Positions 56,474-64,000 of a DNA stretch of 64,000 nt are shown in pieces. The DNA is from Capnocytophaga canimorsus. Lineage in GTDB: Bacteria > Bacteroidota > Bacteroidia > Flavobacteriales > Flavobacteriaceae. Below the pieces are notes generated by a model. That model was not told where the DNA came from. It saw nothing but the letters and a program-made list of their open reading frames with translations, and made no database searches. The position numbers were made by a program, and so were the translations under genes. The stretch's first letter is position 1. Each line of letters opens with the position of its first letter. The stretch is from contig NZ_CP022382.1 of NCBI RefSeq assembly GCF_002302565.1, forward strand, positions 1,931,001-1,995,000. The letters run 5' to 3'.

Positions 56474-56968
56474 ATGAAAATACTCTATTTACACGGATTG
56501 GATAGCTTTTTGCAAGACGACCGAAGAGCGGTTTTACAGCAATACGCAACGATTGATGCTCCTGTTTTGGATTATAAAAACACACCCAATCTGTTTGAAA
56601 AATTGCAAGAAACGTATCACGATGTAGATGCTATAATTGGCTCAAGTGCTGGAGGATTAGTGACTTACTACTTGGCTCAAGCTTTGCAAAAACCTTGTTT
56701 ACTCTTCAATCCTGCATTAACTTTTCGCAGTGAAATGCCCATTGCTACCCGTTTCAATCGGTCGTACACCCAATATATGCAAATTGTAATTGGCTTACAA
56801 GACGAAGTGCTTCCTTCTTGGCAATCTTTAGAATTACTTCGCAATGATATTTCTGAAAATCAAAATATTGAAATTCATTTGATTAACAAGATGAGCCATT
56901 CTTACCCAATTGATATTTTCCGAAAAGAAACAGAATTTTTCATAAAAATGATTCATCAAAATTTATAA
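56474..56968 (+). CDS. YqiA/YcfP-type alpha/beta-hydrolase
   Basis: A 164-residue small alpha/beta-hydrolase. LYLHGLDSF is the oxyanion-hole strand, IIGSSAGG the nucleophile elbow with Ser, QDEVLPSW the acid and KMSHSYP the catalytic histidine. YqiA-type esterases are short like this one. The physiological substrate is unknown. The asparaginase gene starts 2 bases after its stop, so they form an operon. Confidence 0.88.
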   Translation: MKILYLHGLDSFLQDDRRAVLQQYATIDAPVLDYKNTPNLFEKLQETYHDVDAIIGSSAGGLVTYYLAQALQKPCLLFNPALTFRSEMPIATRFNRSYTQYMQIVIGLQDEVLPSWQSLELLRNDISENQNIEIHLINKMSHSYPIDIFRKETEFFIKMIHQNL

Positions 56969-56970
56969 AA

Positions 56971-57948
56971 ATGAAAACCATTTATTTTTTCACAATTTCC
57001 TTATTATTAGTGGCTTGTAAGTCAAATTCATCAGAAAAAACTTCTGAACAAGACAAATCTGAAAATGTTAAACCTTTGGTTATCAGTACTTGGAATCACG
57101 GATTACCTGCCAACGATGCTGCTTGGAAAATCCTCGCCTCGGGCGGAAGCGCCTTAGATGCAGTTGAAAAAGGCGTGATGACTGCCGAAGCCGACCCCGA
57201 AGAAACATCGGTAGGTTATGGCGGATATCCAGACCGAGAAGGAAACGTGACGCTCGATGCCTGTATTATGGACAGCCAAAACAATGCGGGGTCGGTAGCT
57301 TGTTTGAAAAATATCAAACACCCCATTTCGGTGGCTCGTTTGGTAATGGAAAAAACACCTCACGTAATGCTCGTAGGGGACGGAGCTAAGCAATTTGCTC
57401 TTTCACAAGGGTTTAAAGAAGAAGATTTACTGACTGAAAAGTCAAAGAAGGCTTATGAAGAATGGCTAAAAACCTCTCAATATAAGCCTATTATCAATAT
57501 TGAAAACCACGACACGATTAGTATGTTGGCATTGGACGAAAACGGAAATCTTTCAGGGGCTTGTACTACCAGCGGAATGGCTTGGAAAATGGCGGGTAGA
57601 GTGGGAGATTCACCCATCATCGGTGGAGGTCTGTTTTTGGATAATGAAGTGGGGGCAGCTGCGGCAACGGGCTTGGGCGAAGCGGTTATCCGTACGGCGG
57701 GTAGTGCGATGGTGGTAGAGCTGATGCGACACGGAAAATCTCCGCAAGAGGCTTGTGAAATCGTGACCAAACGCATTTATGATTTGTATAAAAATACGCC
57801 CGAATTGGAGCATCTGCAAGTAGGTTTTATCGCTTTGAGTAAGAGTGGTGAAATTGGGGCTTTTTGCGTTCGTAAAGGATTTAACTATGCATTACAATCT
57901 AAAAACCAACAAAATACACTCATTGATGCTACGTATATGATGGAATAA
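56971..57948 (+). CDS. N(4)-(beta-N-acetylglucosaminyl)-L-asparaginase (glycosylasparaginase)
   Basis: A 325-residue Ntn-hydrolase that cleaves the GlcNAc-Asn bond of glycoproteins. The precursor should cut itself between Asp181 and Thr182 (NHDTISM), freeing Thr182 as nucleophile; RVGDSPIIGGG and TGLGEAV form the substrate pocket as in the well-studied Elizabethkingia (Flavobacterium) meningosepticum enzyme. The signal ends in a lipobox with Cys16 (LLLVAC), so this one is a lipoprotein rather than fully soluble. It fits scavenging of host glycoproteins. Its last 57 bases are repeated at 59178-59234. Confidence 0.94.
   Translation: MKTIYFFTISLLLVACKSNSSEKTSEQDKSENVKPLVISTWNHGLPANDAAWKILASGGSALDAVEKGVMTAEADPEETSVGYGGYPDREGNVTLDACIMDSQNNAGSVACLKNIKHPISVARLVMEKTPHVMLVGDGAKQFALSQGFKEEDLLTEKSKKAYEEWLKTSQYKPIINIENHDTISMLALDENGNLSGACTTSGMAWKMAGRVGDSPIIGGGLFLDNEVGAAAATGLGEAVIRTAGSAMVVELMRHGKSPQEACEIVTKRIYDLYKNTPELEHLQVGFIALSKSGEIGAFCVRKGFNYALQSKNQQNTLIDATYMME
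57892..57948 (+). repeat. Direct repeat, copy 1 (3' end of the asparaginase gene)
   Basis: These last 57 bases of the asparaginase gene are found again at 59178-59234 with 3 mismatches, all at third codon positions and all synonymous. Confidence 0.95.
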
Positions 57949-58016
57949 TTTTTTGAAACTGTCATTTGGTATAAAAATTGTTGCTCATTGTTTAATCATA
58001 CTTTAAAGAAAACATT

Positions 58017-59162
58017 ATGAAAGCACCAAACGTTTTTATTATTTTTTTCCTTTTTAATCAATTCATTTTTGGACAAATAGAATTAGATTACAAAAACTCT
58101 GATTTTTACTCGGGAGTTTCTATTGTTGGGTTATCCGAAAAAGGGAATTTATACGTACACAAGGGGAGTACTTTATGGAAAATAGACTTAAATGTAGGAG
58201 AAGTAGAGCAGCAGACATCTGAAACCAGATTTTTGAATAAAAACATTGACTTTTCAAAGGATGAAAAATACTTGATTGTGCAAGATTTATCAGGTATTAC
58301 TGTTTGGGATAAGGGTAAAATACACAAAAAGTGGGAAAATCGTTTAGATTTTGGAGTAACCCGACTCAAATCAAATAAAGCAAATCATAATTTTACATTG
58401 TCTAATAATAAAAAAATCCAAATATGGAATGCAGAAATTGGGCAACTTGTCGATGAATTCCATACAGAAAAGGTTATACAAACATTATATTATACTCCTG
58501 ATGGAAATTATTTGCTTATAGGGACAGAAAATTGTGATTTAATATTGTGGGATACAAAACAAAAGAAAATCCGCTACAAAACGACACTAAATAATTGCGA
58601 AGATGCTCGAGGAATTCTTGATTTATCTTCATTTGAAGATAAGTACATCCTTTCAGGAATTCGACACGCTGATACCAGATTGATTGATTTTCAAACAGGG
58701 ATTGAAATAAAGAGATTTAAAAGTTTTGGAGCCTCAACTTTGGCTTTTGGTTTGGAGGGTAAAAACTTTTACGAAGGCAGTGGACAAGGAGCAGTAACCG
58801 TAAACGAACTTAAATTTGTAGATATTGATAAAGGTACAGCCTTTGAAATAGATGATGAATCACCTATATGGGGCTATAGTGATTTTGTATATCCTTCAAA
58901 TTTTCATTTTTGGATCGTAAAAGGTGATGGCATTGAGTTTTGGAGTAAAAAAGATAATATCAAGTTATTAGATTTATTTTTTCACCAAGATAAAAATGAT
59001 TCATCGCTATTTTTTTGGAATGCAATAGATTATAGGCGACAAAGAGTGGGAGGGCAAAGCTCACGATTTTTACTTCAAAGAGGAGTGCCTATTTCTGAAA
59101 AAGATAACATCTTTGATAAAAATATACTTCAAAACGCATTAAAAACAAATGATAAGTATTGA
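58017..59162 (+). CDS. Secreted WD40-like beta-propeller protein
   Basis: A 381-residue protein with a signal peptide (about 1-20, ending IFGQ) and several WD40-like blades, each near a Trp-Asp or Trp-Asn (ITVWDKG, IQIWNAE, LILWDTK, IEFWSKK). No enzyme motif is seen; it is probably a binding scaffold. The last 80 residues (after FHFWIVKGD) do not look like propeller. The gene lies between two copies of the asparaginase gene 3' end, so it was probably inserted or rearranged into this spot. The ATG at 58017 gives the signal peptide directly. Confidence 0.75.
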   Translation: MKAPNVFIIFFLFNQFIFGQIELDYKNSDFYSGVSIVGLSEKGNLYVHKGSTLWKIDLNVGEVEQQTSETRFLNKNIDFSKDEKYLIVQDLSGITVWDKGKIHKKWENRLDFGVTRLKSNKANHNFTLSNNKKIQIWNAEIGQLVDEFHTEKVIQTLYYTPDGNYLLIGTENCDLILWDTKQKKIRYKTTLNNCEDARGILDLSSFEDKYILSGIRHADTRLIDFQTGIEIKRFKSFGASTLAFGLEGKNFYEGSGQGAVTVNELKFVDIDKGTAFEIDDESPIWGYSDFVYPSNFHFWIVKGDGIEFWSKKDNIKLLDLFFHQDKNDSSLFFWNAIDYRRQRVGGQSSRFLLQRGVPISEKDNIFDKNILQNALKTNDKY

Positions 59163-59177
59163 AATTTGTTTTTTATC

Positions 59178-59234
59178 TTACAATCTAAAAACCAGCAAAA
59201 TACACTCATTGATGCTACCTATATGATGGAGTAA
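59178..59234 (+). pseudogene. Remnant of an asparaginase gene 3' end (direct repeat, copy 2)
   Basis: This segment codes LQSKNQQNTLIDATYMME and a stop, identical in protein to the end of the intact gene at 57948. The three base changes (CAA/CAG, ACG/ACC, GAA/GAG) are all silent. Homology begins abruptly at TTACAATCT; no upstream asparaginase sequence remains. The terminator expected for the asparaginase gene follows this copy, not the intact gene. Confidence 0.9.
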
Positions 59235-59250
59235 AACGATTTTATAAATG

Positions 59251-59292
59251 TAAAAAACGCACCAAATAGCTCAATTTATTTGGTGCGTTTTT
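59251..59292 (+). terminator. Terminator after the remnant
   Basis: The stem AAAAAACGCACCAAATA/TATTTGGTGCGTTTTT (about 16 bp) with an 8-base loop. It separates this unit from the converging XRE gene and can act on both strands. Confidence 0.88.
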
Positions 59293-59305
59293 GTGTTTTA
59301 AAAAA

Positions 59306-60187
59306 TTAAAGTGATTGGGCGTATTTTTTGTTATTTCGAATTGATTTTATGATGACTTTGATTATTATACAAACAATACCAGTTAAGCTCCATAGGGTAA
59401 CAACTACAGGAAAATCAAATTTATCAGAAAATCTTGTTAAGGAAGATAATATAGGTATGGAGAACATAATAATTAAAGTGTCATAATTTTGATTTACTTT
59501 ATCATTTTCCAAAAGATTCTCAGAAATTAATCCTTCTTGAATATACATTAAATCACGAGTTTCGAAAGTAATTGATCTTTCTTTTATACGTTTTCCGTCT
59601 CGGTAAGTTACTATGAAATGAATATTTCCGAGTTTCGTGTTCTCTATTTTTGTTGCTACAATATGTTTACGTTCAATATAAGGAGCTGTCCCCGAAGAAA
59701 ACCACATTATGAGGAAAGTTACTATCAGAAAAATGGTTGCAAAACCAGTTGCAAAAATAGCCAAATCAGTGTTGTCTAAAAAGAAAAGTACAACGGCTAT
59801 TATAGAAAATAATAGTGTTCCAATAAATACAACACCTAACGTTTTAAACAAAAATGAAATAGATTTTTCGTAAGTTTTTGTGATATTTTCAGGAATAACA
59901 GACCTATTGATTATCAGTTTATCGCTAAAAATATGCAGATACTCTTTTACACCTTGTAGGGTTCGCAAGGGTTTTTCGGTTATAGTCTCAGCAATAAGTG
60001 TTTCGTATGAAGTACCCAAAGTGGTTAGTATACGTTTTAAAGTTTCTCCTGACGGTGTGTTTTCTGCTTTTTCCACACGCTGAATGGTTCGGAGAGAAAC
60101 TCCTGCTTGGGTTGCTAATTCCTCTTGCGAAAGACATTTCATTTTTCGTAATTCCTTAATTTTTTGTGATAGTTTTTCAATATTCAT
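59306..60187 (-). CDS. XRE-type helix-turn-helix protein with membrane segments
   Basis: A 293-residue protein. Residues 5-65 are a Cro/C1-type helix-turn-helix (LSQEELATQAGVSLRTIQRVEKAENTPSGETL), followed by a linker and four hydrophobic segments (about 115-138, 142-164, 240-255 and 265-285) with a polar, beta-rich loop between the second and third (HFIVTYRDGKRIKERSITFETRD). It is therefore a membrane-bound DNA-binding protein. The signal and target genes are unknown. It converges with the WD40/asparaginase unit. Confidence 0.8.
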   Translation of the reverse strand: MNIEKLSQKIKELRKMKCLSQEELATQAGVSLRTIQRVEKAENTPSGETLKRILTTLGTSYETLIAETITEKPLRTLQGVKEYLHIFSDKLIINRSVIPENITKTYEKSISFLFKTLGVVFIGTLLFSIIAVVLFFLDNTDLAIFATGFATIFLIVTFLIMWFSSGTAPYIERKHIVATKIENTKLGNIHFIVTYRDGKRIKERSITFETRDLMYIQEGLISENLLENDKVNQNYDTLIIMFSIPILSSLTRFSDKFDFPVVVTLWSLTGIVCIIIKVIIKSIRNNKKYAQSL

Positions 60188-60363
60188 AGTTTTCCTATTT
60201 TTCGCGAAGATATGAGGATTTCAGCTTTTTACTCTAATTTTTAATACGCCTTTTTTACGTCATTTTGCAAAGGTATTGATAAGTTGTGACGTTTAAAACA
60301 GAAGCGTCTTTCTCACGAAAAAATAGCATTGGAAGCATTTATTTTTAGCGTAGTAAATTTTCT

Positions 60364-60449
60364 AGAAACATAGTTTTCTATGTTCCTATGTGGTTTTACT
60401 ATAGAACAAAGGGAAAAGACTATGTTTCTGTTTAGTTTGAAACTTAATT
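60364..60449. repeat. CTATGTT-type inverted repeats upstream of the FecA-like gene
   Basis: AGAAACATAG (60364-60373) and CTATGTTTCT (60420-60429) are exact inverse complements, AACATAG-TTTT-CTATGTT (60367-60384) is a nested hairpin, and a further CTATGTGG copy lies between them. The right end (60425-60449) matches 43131-43155 at 22 of 25 bases. The rest of 60188-60533 shows only the promoter at 60460-60490. Confidence 0.75.
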
Positions 60450-60459
60450 ATAGGATTAT

Positions 60460-60490
60460 TTGGCTTTATTCTAAATAAATTTTACTTTTG
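60460..60490 (+). promoter_or_regulatory. Promoter of the FecA-like receptor gene
   Basis: TTG (60460-60462), 20 bases and TACTTTTG (60483-60490), 43 bases before the ATG. No clear Fur-type site was seen. Confidence 0.65.
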
Positions 60491-60533
60491 TGCCTTATAA
60501 AAATAATCTAAATAAAAATCGTAAGAAGTTTTT

Positions 60534-62762
60534 ATGTGTTACCAAAAGATAGGTTCTTTTTTATTTCTTCTGACGGCTATGAGTGTTTTCGCTCAGGAAA
60601 AGGAACAAAAAAAAGATTCCATTCAACAGTTAGAAGAGGTAGTTATCAGTGCCAACCAAATATTAGGAAGTAAATTCCAAGCTCGAAACAGAACAGGGTC
60701 AGCGTATTACATTTCACCTGCCGAAATTGTAAAACTGGGTTATACCGACATCAACCGAATGCTCAAAGCCGTACCTGGTGTAAATAGTTATGAGGAAGAT
60801 GGTTATGGGCTTCGTCCTAATATCAGTTTGCGGGGAACTAAAGCCGAACGAAGTGAGAAAATCACGTTGATGGAAGACGGCATTTTGGCGGCACCTGCTC
60901 CGTATTCCGCTCCAGCGGCGTATTATTTCCCTAATGCGGCTCGAATGACTGCCGTTGAGGTTCTTAAAGGAAGTAGCCAAGTGCAATATGGTCCTTTCAC
61001 TACTGGAGGGGCTATCAATATGGTTTCCACGCCCATTCCCAATAAATTTTCAGGAAAACTCACCACTTCTTACGGAACAAATGCTACCTTCAAAAGTCAT
61101 TTTAATTTGGGCGACAAACGCAAACATTTCGGATATTTGGTAGAATATTTGCGTTACCAGTCCAACGGATTTAAAAAGTTTGCCGATAACCAACACGCAG
61201 GTTTCAAACGCAACGATTTTATCGCCAAAATGATGGCAAAAACCGATAAAGAAGAGGGCGTAAATCATTCTTTTGAGCTTAAATTTGGGTATGCCGACGA
61301 AAATTCCGATGAAACCTATGTAGGCGTTTCTGAAACCGATTTCAAAACAACACCCTTCCTTCGCTACGCAGGTTCGCGTGTGGATAATATGAAAACCAAA
61401 CATCAGCAGTGGGTGGGGACGTACGTTATCAACATTTCTTCAAAGTTTAAGATAACTTCCAATGCGTATTATACGAAATTCCACCGAAATTGGTATAAAC
61501 TCAACGACGTGAAAGCAGGAATTACTTCTGCCGAAAAGCGTTCTATCAATGCCGTATTGGAAGACCCCGAAACCAATCATTTGTATTTTGATATTCTGAC
61601 AGGAAAAACGGATTACATCGGTGAGGGACTTATTGTTCGAGCCAACAATCGGGATTATTTTTCCAGAGGATTACAAACAAAGGCGGATTATCATTTCTAC
61701 ATTGGTGAAACTTTCTTTGATGTGGAAACAGGTTTACGCTATCACGCCGATGCAGAAGACCGCTTTCAGTGGGACGATAGCTATTCCATAAAAAACGGAC
61801 AAATGCAACTTTTTCTTGCGGGAATTCACGGTTCACAAGCCAACCGAATTACTTCGGCAACTGCTTTAGCCTCGTATTTACTGACGAAAATCACTCATCG
61901 TTCGCTTACTCTTTCTGCTGGATTGCGTTACGAAGACATCGATTTGCATAAAAAAGATTATACAAAGAATGATGTTCGCCGTTCGGGGAAAATCCGTCGT
62001 GAGGTGAACAATTACGCACGAGTTTTCATTCCGAGTTTGGGGATACATTACAAGATTTTGCCCGTTTGGTCAGTATTTTCTGGCATTCATAAAGGATTTT
62101 CGCCACCAAGTGCAGGAATGAATCAAAAACCTGAAAGTAGCGTGAATTGGGAATTAGGAACTCGATATACAACCAATAACTTAACTGCCGAACTCATTGG
62201 TTTTTACAACAAATATAGCAATATGTTGGGAAGCGATTTGGCAGCAGCTGGAGGTAGCGGTACATTGGAACAGTTCGATGTAGGAGAAGCCAAAGTAAAA
62301 GGAGCGGAATTTTTGGTACATTATCAGCCAATGCCTGAAACGAGCAAATTCAAATTACCTTTACAGATTTCATACACCTACACCGATACCGAAATGCTTA
62401 ATTCCTTCGAGGAAAATACGTGGGGACGTGTGTTTGTGGGCGATGAAATTCCGTACATCAACAAACATAGCTTCAATGCGAGTTTAGGGGCGGAGTACAA
62501 AGGTTTTGAGCTGAATATCGGGGTGCGTTATAATGGTGATATGCGTACCACACCTGGGCAGGGACGTATTGCGGAGCATAACAAAATCCCTGCACATACC
62601 ATTATTGATGCATCGGCGAGGGCTCGTGTGAATAAGTATTTGACACTTACGCTGAACGCTATCAACCTAACGAATAAAACTTATTTGGTGTCGCGGCATC
62701 CTTCGGGCTTACGAGCAGGACATCCTTTTGGTATTTATTCAGGGGTGAATGTGAAGTTTTAG
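60534..62762 (+). CDS. TonB-dependent receptor, FecA-like
   Basis: A 742-residue outer-membrane transporter: a signal peptide (ending SVFAQ, about residue 21), a possible TonB box (LEEVVISAN), a plug (about 50-165, LRPNISLRGTKAERSEKI, MEDGILAAPAPYSAPAAYYF and VQYGPFTTGGAINMV) and a 22-strand barrel ending in FGIYSGVNVKF with a C-terminal Phe. The plug resembles ferric dicitrate receptors (FecA), so uptake of a ferric complex is likely, although substrate calls by similarity are weak. No FecI/FecR-type regulators lie next to it; the transcription unit seems to be this gene alone. Confidence 0.9.
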   Translation: MCYQKIGSFLFLLTAMSVFAQEKEQKKDSIQQLEEVVISANQILGSKFQARNRTGSAYYISPAEIVKLGYTDINRMLKAVPGVNSYEEDGYGLRPNISLRGTKAERSEKITLMEDGILAAPAPYSAPAAYYFPNAARMTAVEVLKGSSQVQYGPFTTGGAINMVSTPIPNKFSGKLTTSYGTNATFKSHFNLGDKRKHFGYLVEYLRYQSNGFKKFADNQHAGFKRNDFIAKMMAKTDKEEGVNHSFELKFGYADENSDETYVGVSETDFKTTPFLRYAGSRVDNMKTKHQQWVGTYVINISSKFKITSNAYYTKFHRNWYKLNDVKAGITSAEKRSINAVLEDPETNHLYFDILTGKTDYIGEGLIVRANNRDYFSRGLQTKADYHFYIGETFFDVETGLRYHADAEDRFQWDDSYSIKNGQMQLFLAGIHGSQANRITSATALASYLLTKITHRSLTLSAGLRYEDIDLHKKDYTKNDVRRSGKIRREVNNYARVFIPSLGIHYKILPVWSVFSGIHKGFSPPSAGMNQKPESSVNWELGTRYTTNNLTAELIGFYNKYSNMLGSDLAAAGGSGTLEQFDVGEAKVKGAEFLVHYQPMPETSKFKLPLQISYTYTDTEMLNSFEENTWGRVFVGDEIPYINKHSFNASLGAEYKGFELNIGVRYNGDMRTTPGQGRIAEHNKIPAHTIIDASARARVNKYLTLTLNAINLTNKTYLVSRHPSGLRAGHPFGIYSGVNVKF

Positions 62763-62765
62763 TAG

Positions 62766-62785
62766 GGACAGGACGTGTCCTGTCC
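62766..62785. terminator. GC-rich hairpin after the FecA-like gene
   Basis: GGACAGGAC-GT-GTCCTGTCC is a perfect 9-bp inverted repeat 4 bases after the receptor stop. It is much richer in G and C than its surroundings. It lacks a T-run, so it may be a repeat element as much as a terminator. Confidence 0.5.
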
Positions 62786-62789
62786 TCAC

Positions 62790-63108
62790 CAAATATAAAA
62801 TTGTATTTTTGTTGAAACACGAGTGAAATGCCGAATATACGATTGTATTTTATTTAAAACACGAGTGAAATGGGTTTCGTCTGATTCGGTTTTTGTTAAA
62901 ACAGAGGTGAATTACTCATCGCAGATACTGCGAAGGGCATTTCATCGGTGAACTGGGCATCGCCTAATTCAATTTTGATAAAAACACTAATGAAACAGAC
63001 AAATATCAGTTGATAATGGGGCAAAATACCAGTGAAATGAGCAAATATCATTTGATATTTGAATAAAACATTGATGAGGAGAAGAAATATCAATTGATAA
63101 TGGGGTAA
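62790..63108 (+). repeat. Degenerate array of about seven 42-bp repeats
   Basis: Unit starts are near 62816, 62858, 62900, 62942, 62983, 63025 and 63067, with a half unit before the first. The consensus is close to AACACnAGTGAAATG, then AAATATCAnTTGATATT. The fourth unit is the most diverged and one base short. Each unit may be two 21-bp halves. The middle part forms perfect palindromes, for example CAAATATCA-TT-TGATATTTG at 63042-63061. It fills the gap between the receptor and the nuclease-family gene. Confidence 0.85.
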
Positions 63109-63168
63109 ATTGGTAACAAGACTCAAAACAAAAAGTTATTTATTATAAAAAGGATAAAGTAGTGTAAT

Positions 63169-64000
63169 ATGAGTTCAACAAGTTCATCGGAAGTAAATCC
63201 TGAAATGAAACTATTTTCGGAAGTTAATGATTTTTGTGATAGTATCTTTGAAAAAATTAAAGAAGAAGAAGCAAAGTTACCTTATCATATAAACATTATT
63301 GATTTATTGAGAGCTGGTGAAAATGCTCATAGCCGAATTTTAGGACGTTTGTTGGAACAAAAAAACGATGAAAATTATGAGATATTAAGTTCTTTTTTGA
63401 GTTTGCTTGCAGAGCGTAATAGTAATTTTTCTCATTTGAAAGTAAAAAGTCCAACAATATCCTGCGAAAAAGGAAGAATTGACATACTTATAAAAGATAA
63501 AAATTACGCCATTATTTTTGAGAATAAGATTCGTAATGCCATTGACCAAAAAGGACAGATAGAAAGGTATATTGCTAAGGTAAAAGAACTTGGTTATGAA
63601 GAATCACAAATTTATGTACTTTATCTCTCAGCTGATGGTAGGAAAGAGCCAACAGCTGAAAGTTGGGGAAAATACAAAGGAAGCGATTTTGAAAAAAAAA
63701 GATATATTCAACTGAATTTTAGGTATGATATATTAAGTTGGTTGAAAGGAAAAGTTTTACCAGACGTACGAATTAAAGATGTTCACTTAATAAGTGCTAT
63801 TGAACAATATATTGACCATTTAGAAGGATTTTTTAATTTAAGAACCATACAAGAACCAATGAGTGAAAAACTAAAAAAAGAGATATTAAGAAAATTAGAT
63901 ATTGAACATAAATCAATAAATGATAAATTCGAAAAGTTGAATGATAAAATAGATGAATTAGATAAGGTTAGAAATCAATTGTTCGCATTAAAATCAGAAA
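63169..64000 (+). CDS. PD-(D/E)XK nuclease family protein, 5' part (runs off window)
   Basis: The reading frame from ATG 63169 stays open for 277 codons to the window end. It has the PD-(D/E)XK core of the PDDEXK_4-type family: Asp105 in GRIDILI, then Glu118 and Lys120 in IIFENKIRN, and a following NAIDQKGQIERYI helix typical of the family. From about residue 240 the protein becomes charged and coiled-coil-like (KLNDKIDELDKVRNQL). Proteins of this type are found near restriction and phage-defence genes but also alone; the next genes are not visible here. The gene seems more AT-rich than its upstream neighbour. Confidence 0.85.
   Translation, partial: MSSTSSSEVNPEMKLFSEVNDFCDSIFEKIKEEEAKLPYHINIIDLLRAGENAHSRILGRLLEQKNDENYEILSSFLSLLAERNSNFSHLKVKSPTISCEKGRIDILIKDKNYAIIFENKIRNAIDQKGQIERYIAKVKELGYEESQIYVLYLSADGRKEPTAESWGKYKGSDFEKKRYIQLNFRYDILSWLKGKVLPDVRIKDVHLISAIEQYIDHLEGFFNLRTIQEPMSEKLKKEILRKLDIEHKSINDKFEKLNDKIDELDKVRNQLFALKSE

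Noticed and set aside
57892..59234. An insertion sequence or transposon carrying the WD40 gene
   Set aside because: No transposase and no terminal inverted repeats; the flanking repeats are coding tails of one gene and differ by silent changes, so recombination or decay of a duplicate gene explains it better.
60188..60483. A Fur box in front of the FecA-like receptor
   Set aside because: No sequence close to the GATAATGATAATCATTATC layout was found; the repeats there have a different CTATGTT core.
62896..63126. A 76-codon minus-strand frame through the 42-bp repeat array
   Set aside because: The heptad-like hydrophobic peptide (LPHYQLI, FVCFISV and similar) follows only from the 42-bp repeat period, which keeps any frame open. 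There is no start context, no domain, and the array decays at one end. I treat it as a repeat shadow.

Overview
The window is a 64 kb piece of an AT-rich chromosome of a member of the Flavobacteriaceae (Bacteroidota). The best guess at genus is Capnocytophaga or a close relative, but this rests on overall look and was not tested. The phylum call rests on several things seen directly: promoters of the form TTG-N18..22-TAnnTTTG in front of many genes, almost no Shine-Dalgarno sequences, a type IX secretion (T9SS) C-terminal sorting domain, PorP/SprF and TonB-linked outer-membrane proteins, and many families largely confined to Bacteroidota (DUF4296, DUF4271, DUF3822, GIN-domain proteins).

Layout. 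1-20.9 kb is housekeeping: the end of dihydroorotase, a lipoprotein/DUF4271/hemD group, clpB, an SDR oxidoreductase, a secreted nuclease/phosphatase-fold protein, a three-gene rsmD operon, a RecD-like helicase, a luciferase-like monooxygenase, kdsB, sucD, rlmB, the rimP-nusA-infB operon, a universal stress protein and a phosphopantetheinyl transferase. 21.3-24.6 kb holds hemC-hemA with a divergent AraC-type regulator. 24.7-30.1 kb is a single alpha-2-macroglobulin-like lipoprotein with an intact CLEQ thioester.

30.7-43.1 kb is the most striking accessory region: a 3130-residue T9SS type B cell-surface protein with three almost identical 99-100 residue repeats, followed by its expected PorP/SprF partner and an OmpA-family protein, all in one direction. 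43.3-49.0 kb is a reverse-strand envelope region: an outer-membrane beta-barrel receptor with its own transcription unit, then an ECF sigma factor with a membrane-anchored anti-sigma-like protein, a beta-helix-like protein, a 54-codon reading frame made of seven 21-bp repeats, and a GIN-domain protein.

49.3-56.3 kb returns to housekeeping: a Crp/Fnr regulator divergent from aspA, tRNA-His, rpsU with a perfect Shine-Dalgarno sequence, a methyltransferase, an Ig-like lipoprotein overlapping era tail to tail, and a DUF1287 protein. 56.5-59.3 kb carries an esterase and a glycosylasparaginase; a WD40-like gene lies between the asparaginase and its terminator, flanked by a second copy of the asparaginase 3' end. 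59.3-64 kb has a membrane-bound XRE regulator, a FecA-like TonB receptor, a degenerate 42-bp repeat array and the start of a PD-(D/E)XK nuclease-family gene cut by the window end.

No rRNA, CRISPR array, transposase or prophage gene was seen. The points most worth following are the 57-bp duplicated gene tail around the WD40 gene, the two 21/42-bp repeat arrays, the terminator-like hairpin in the rimP-nusA-infB leader, the rpsU Shine-Dalgarno sequence, and the adhesin/SprF/OmpA module.
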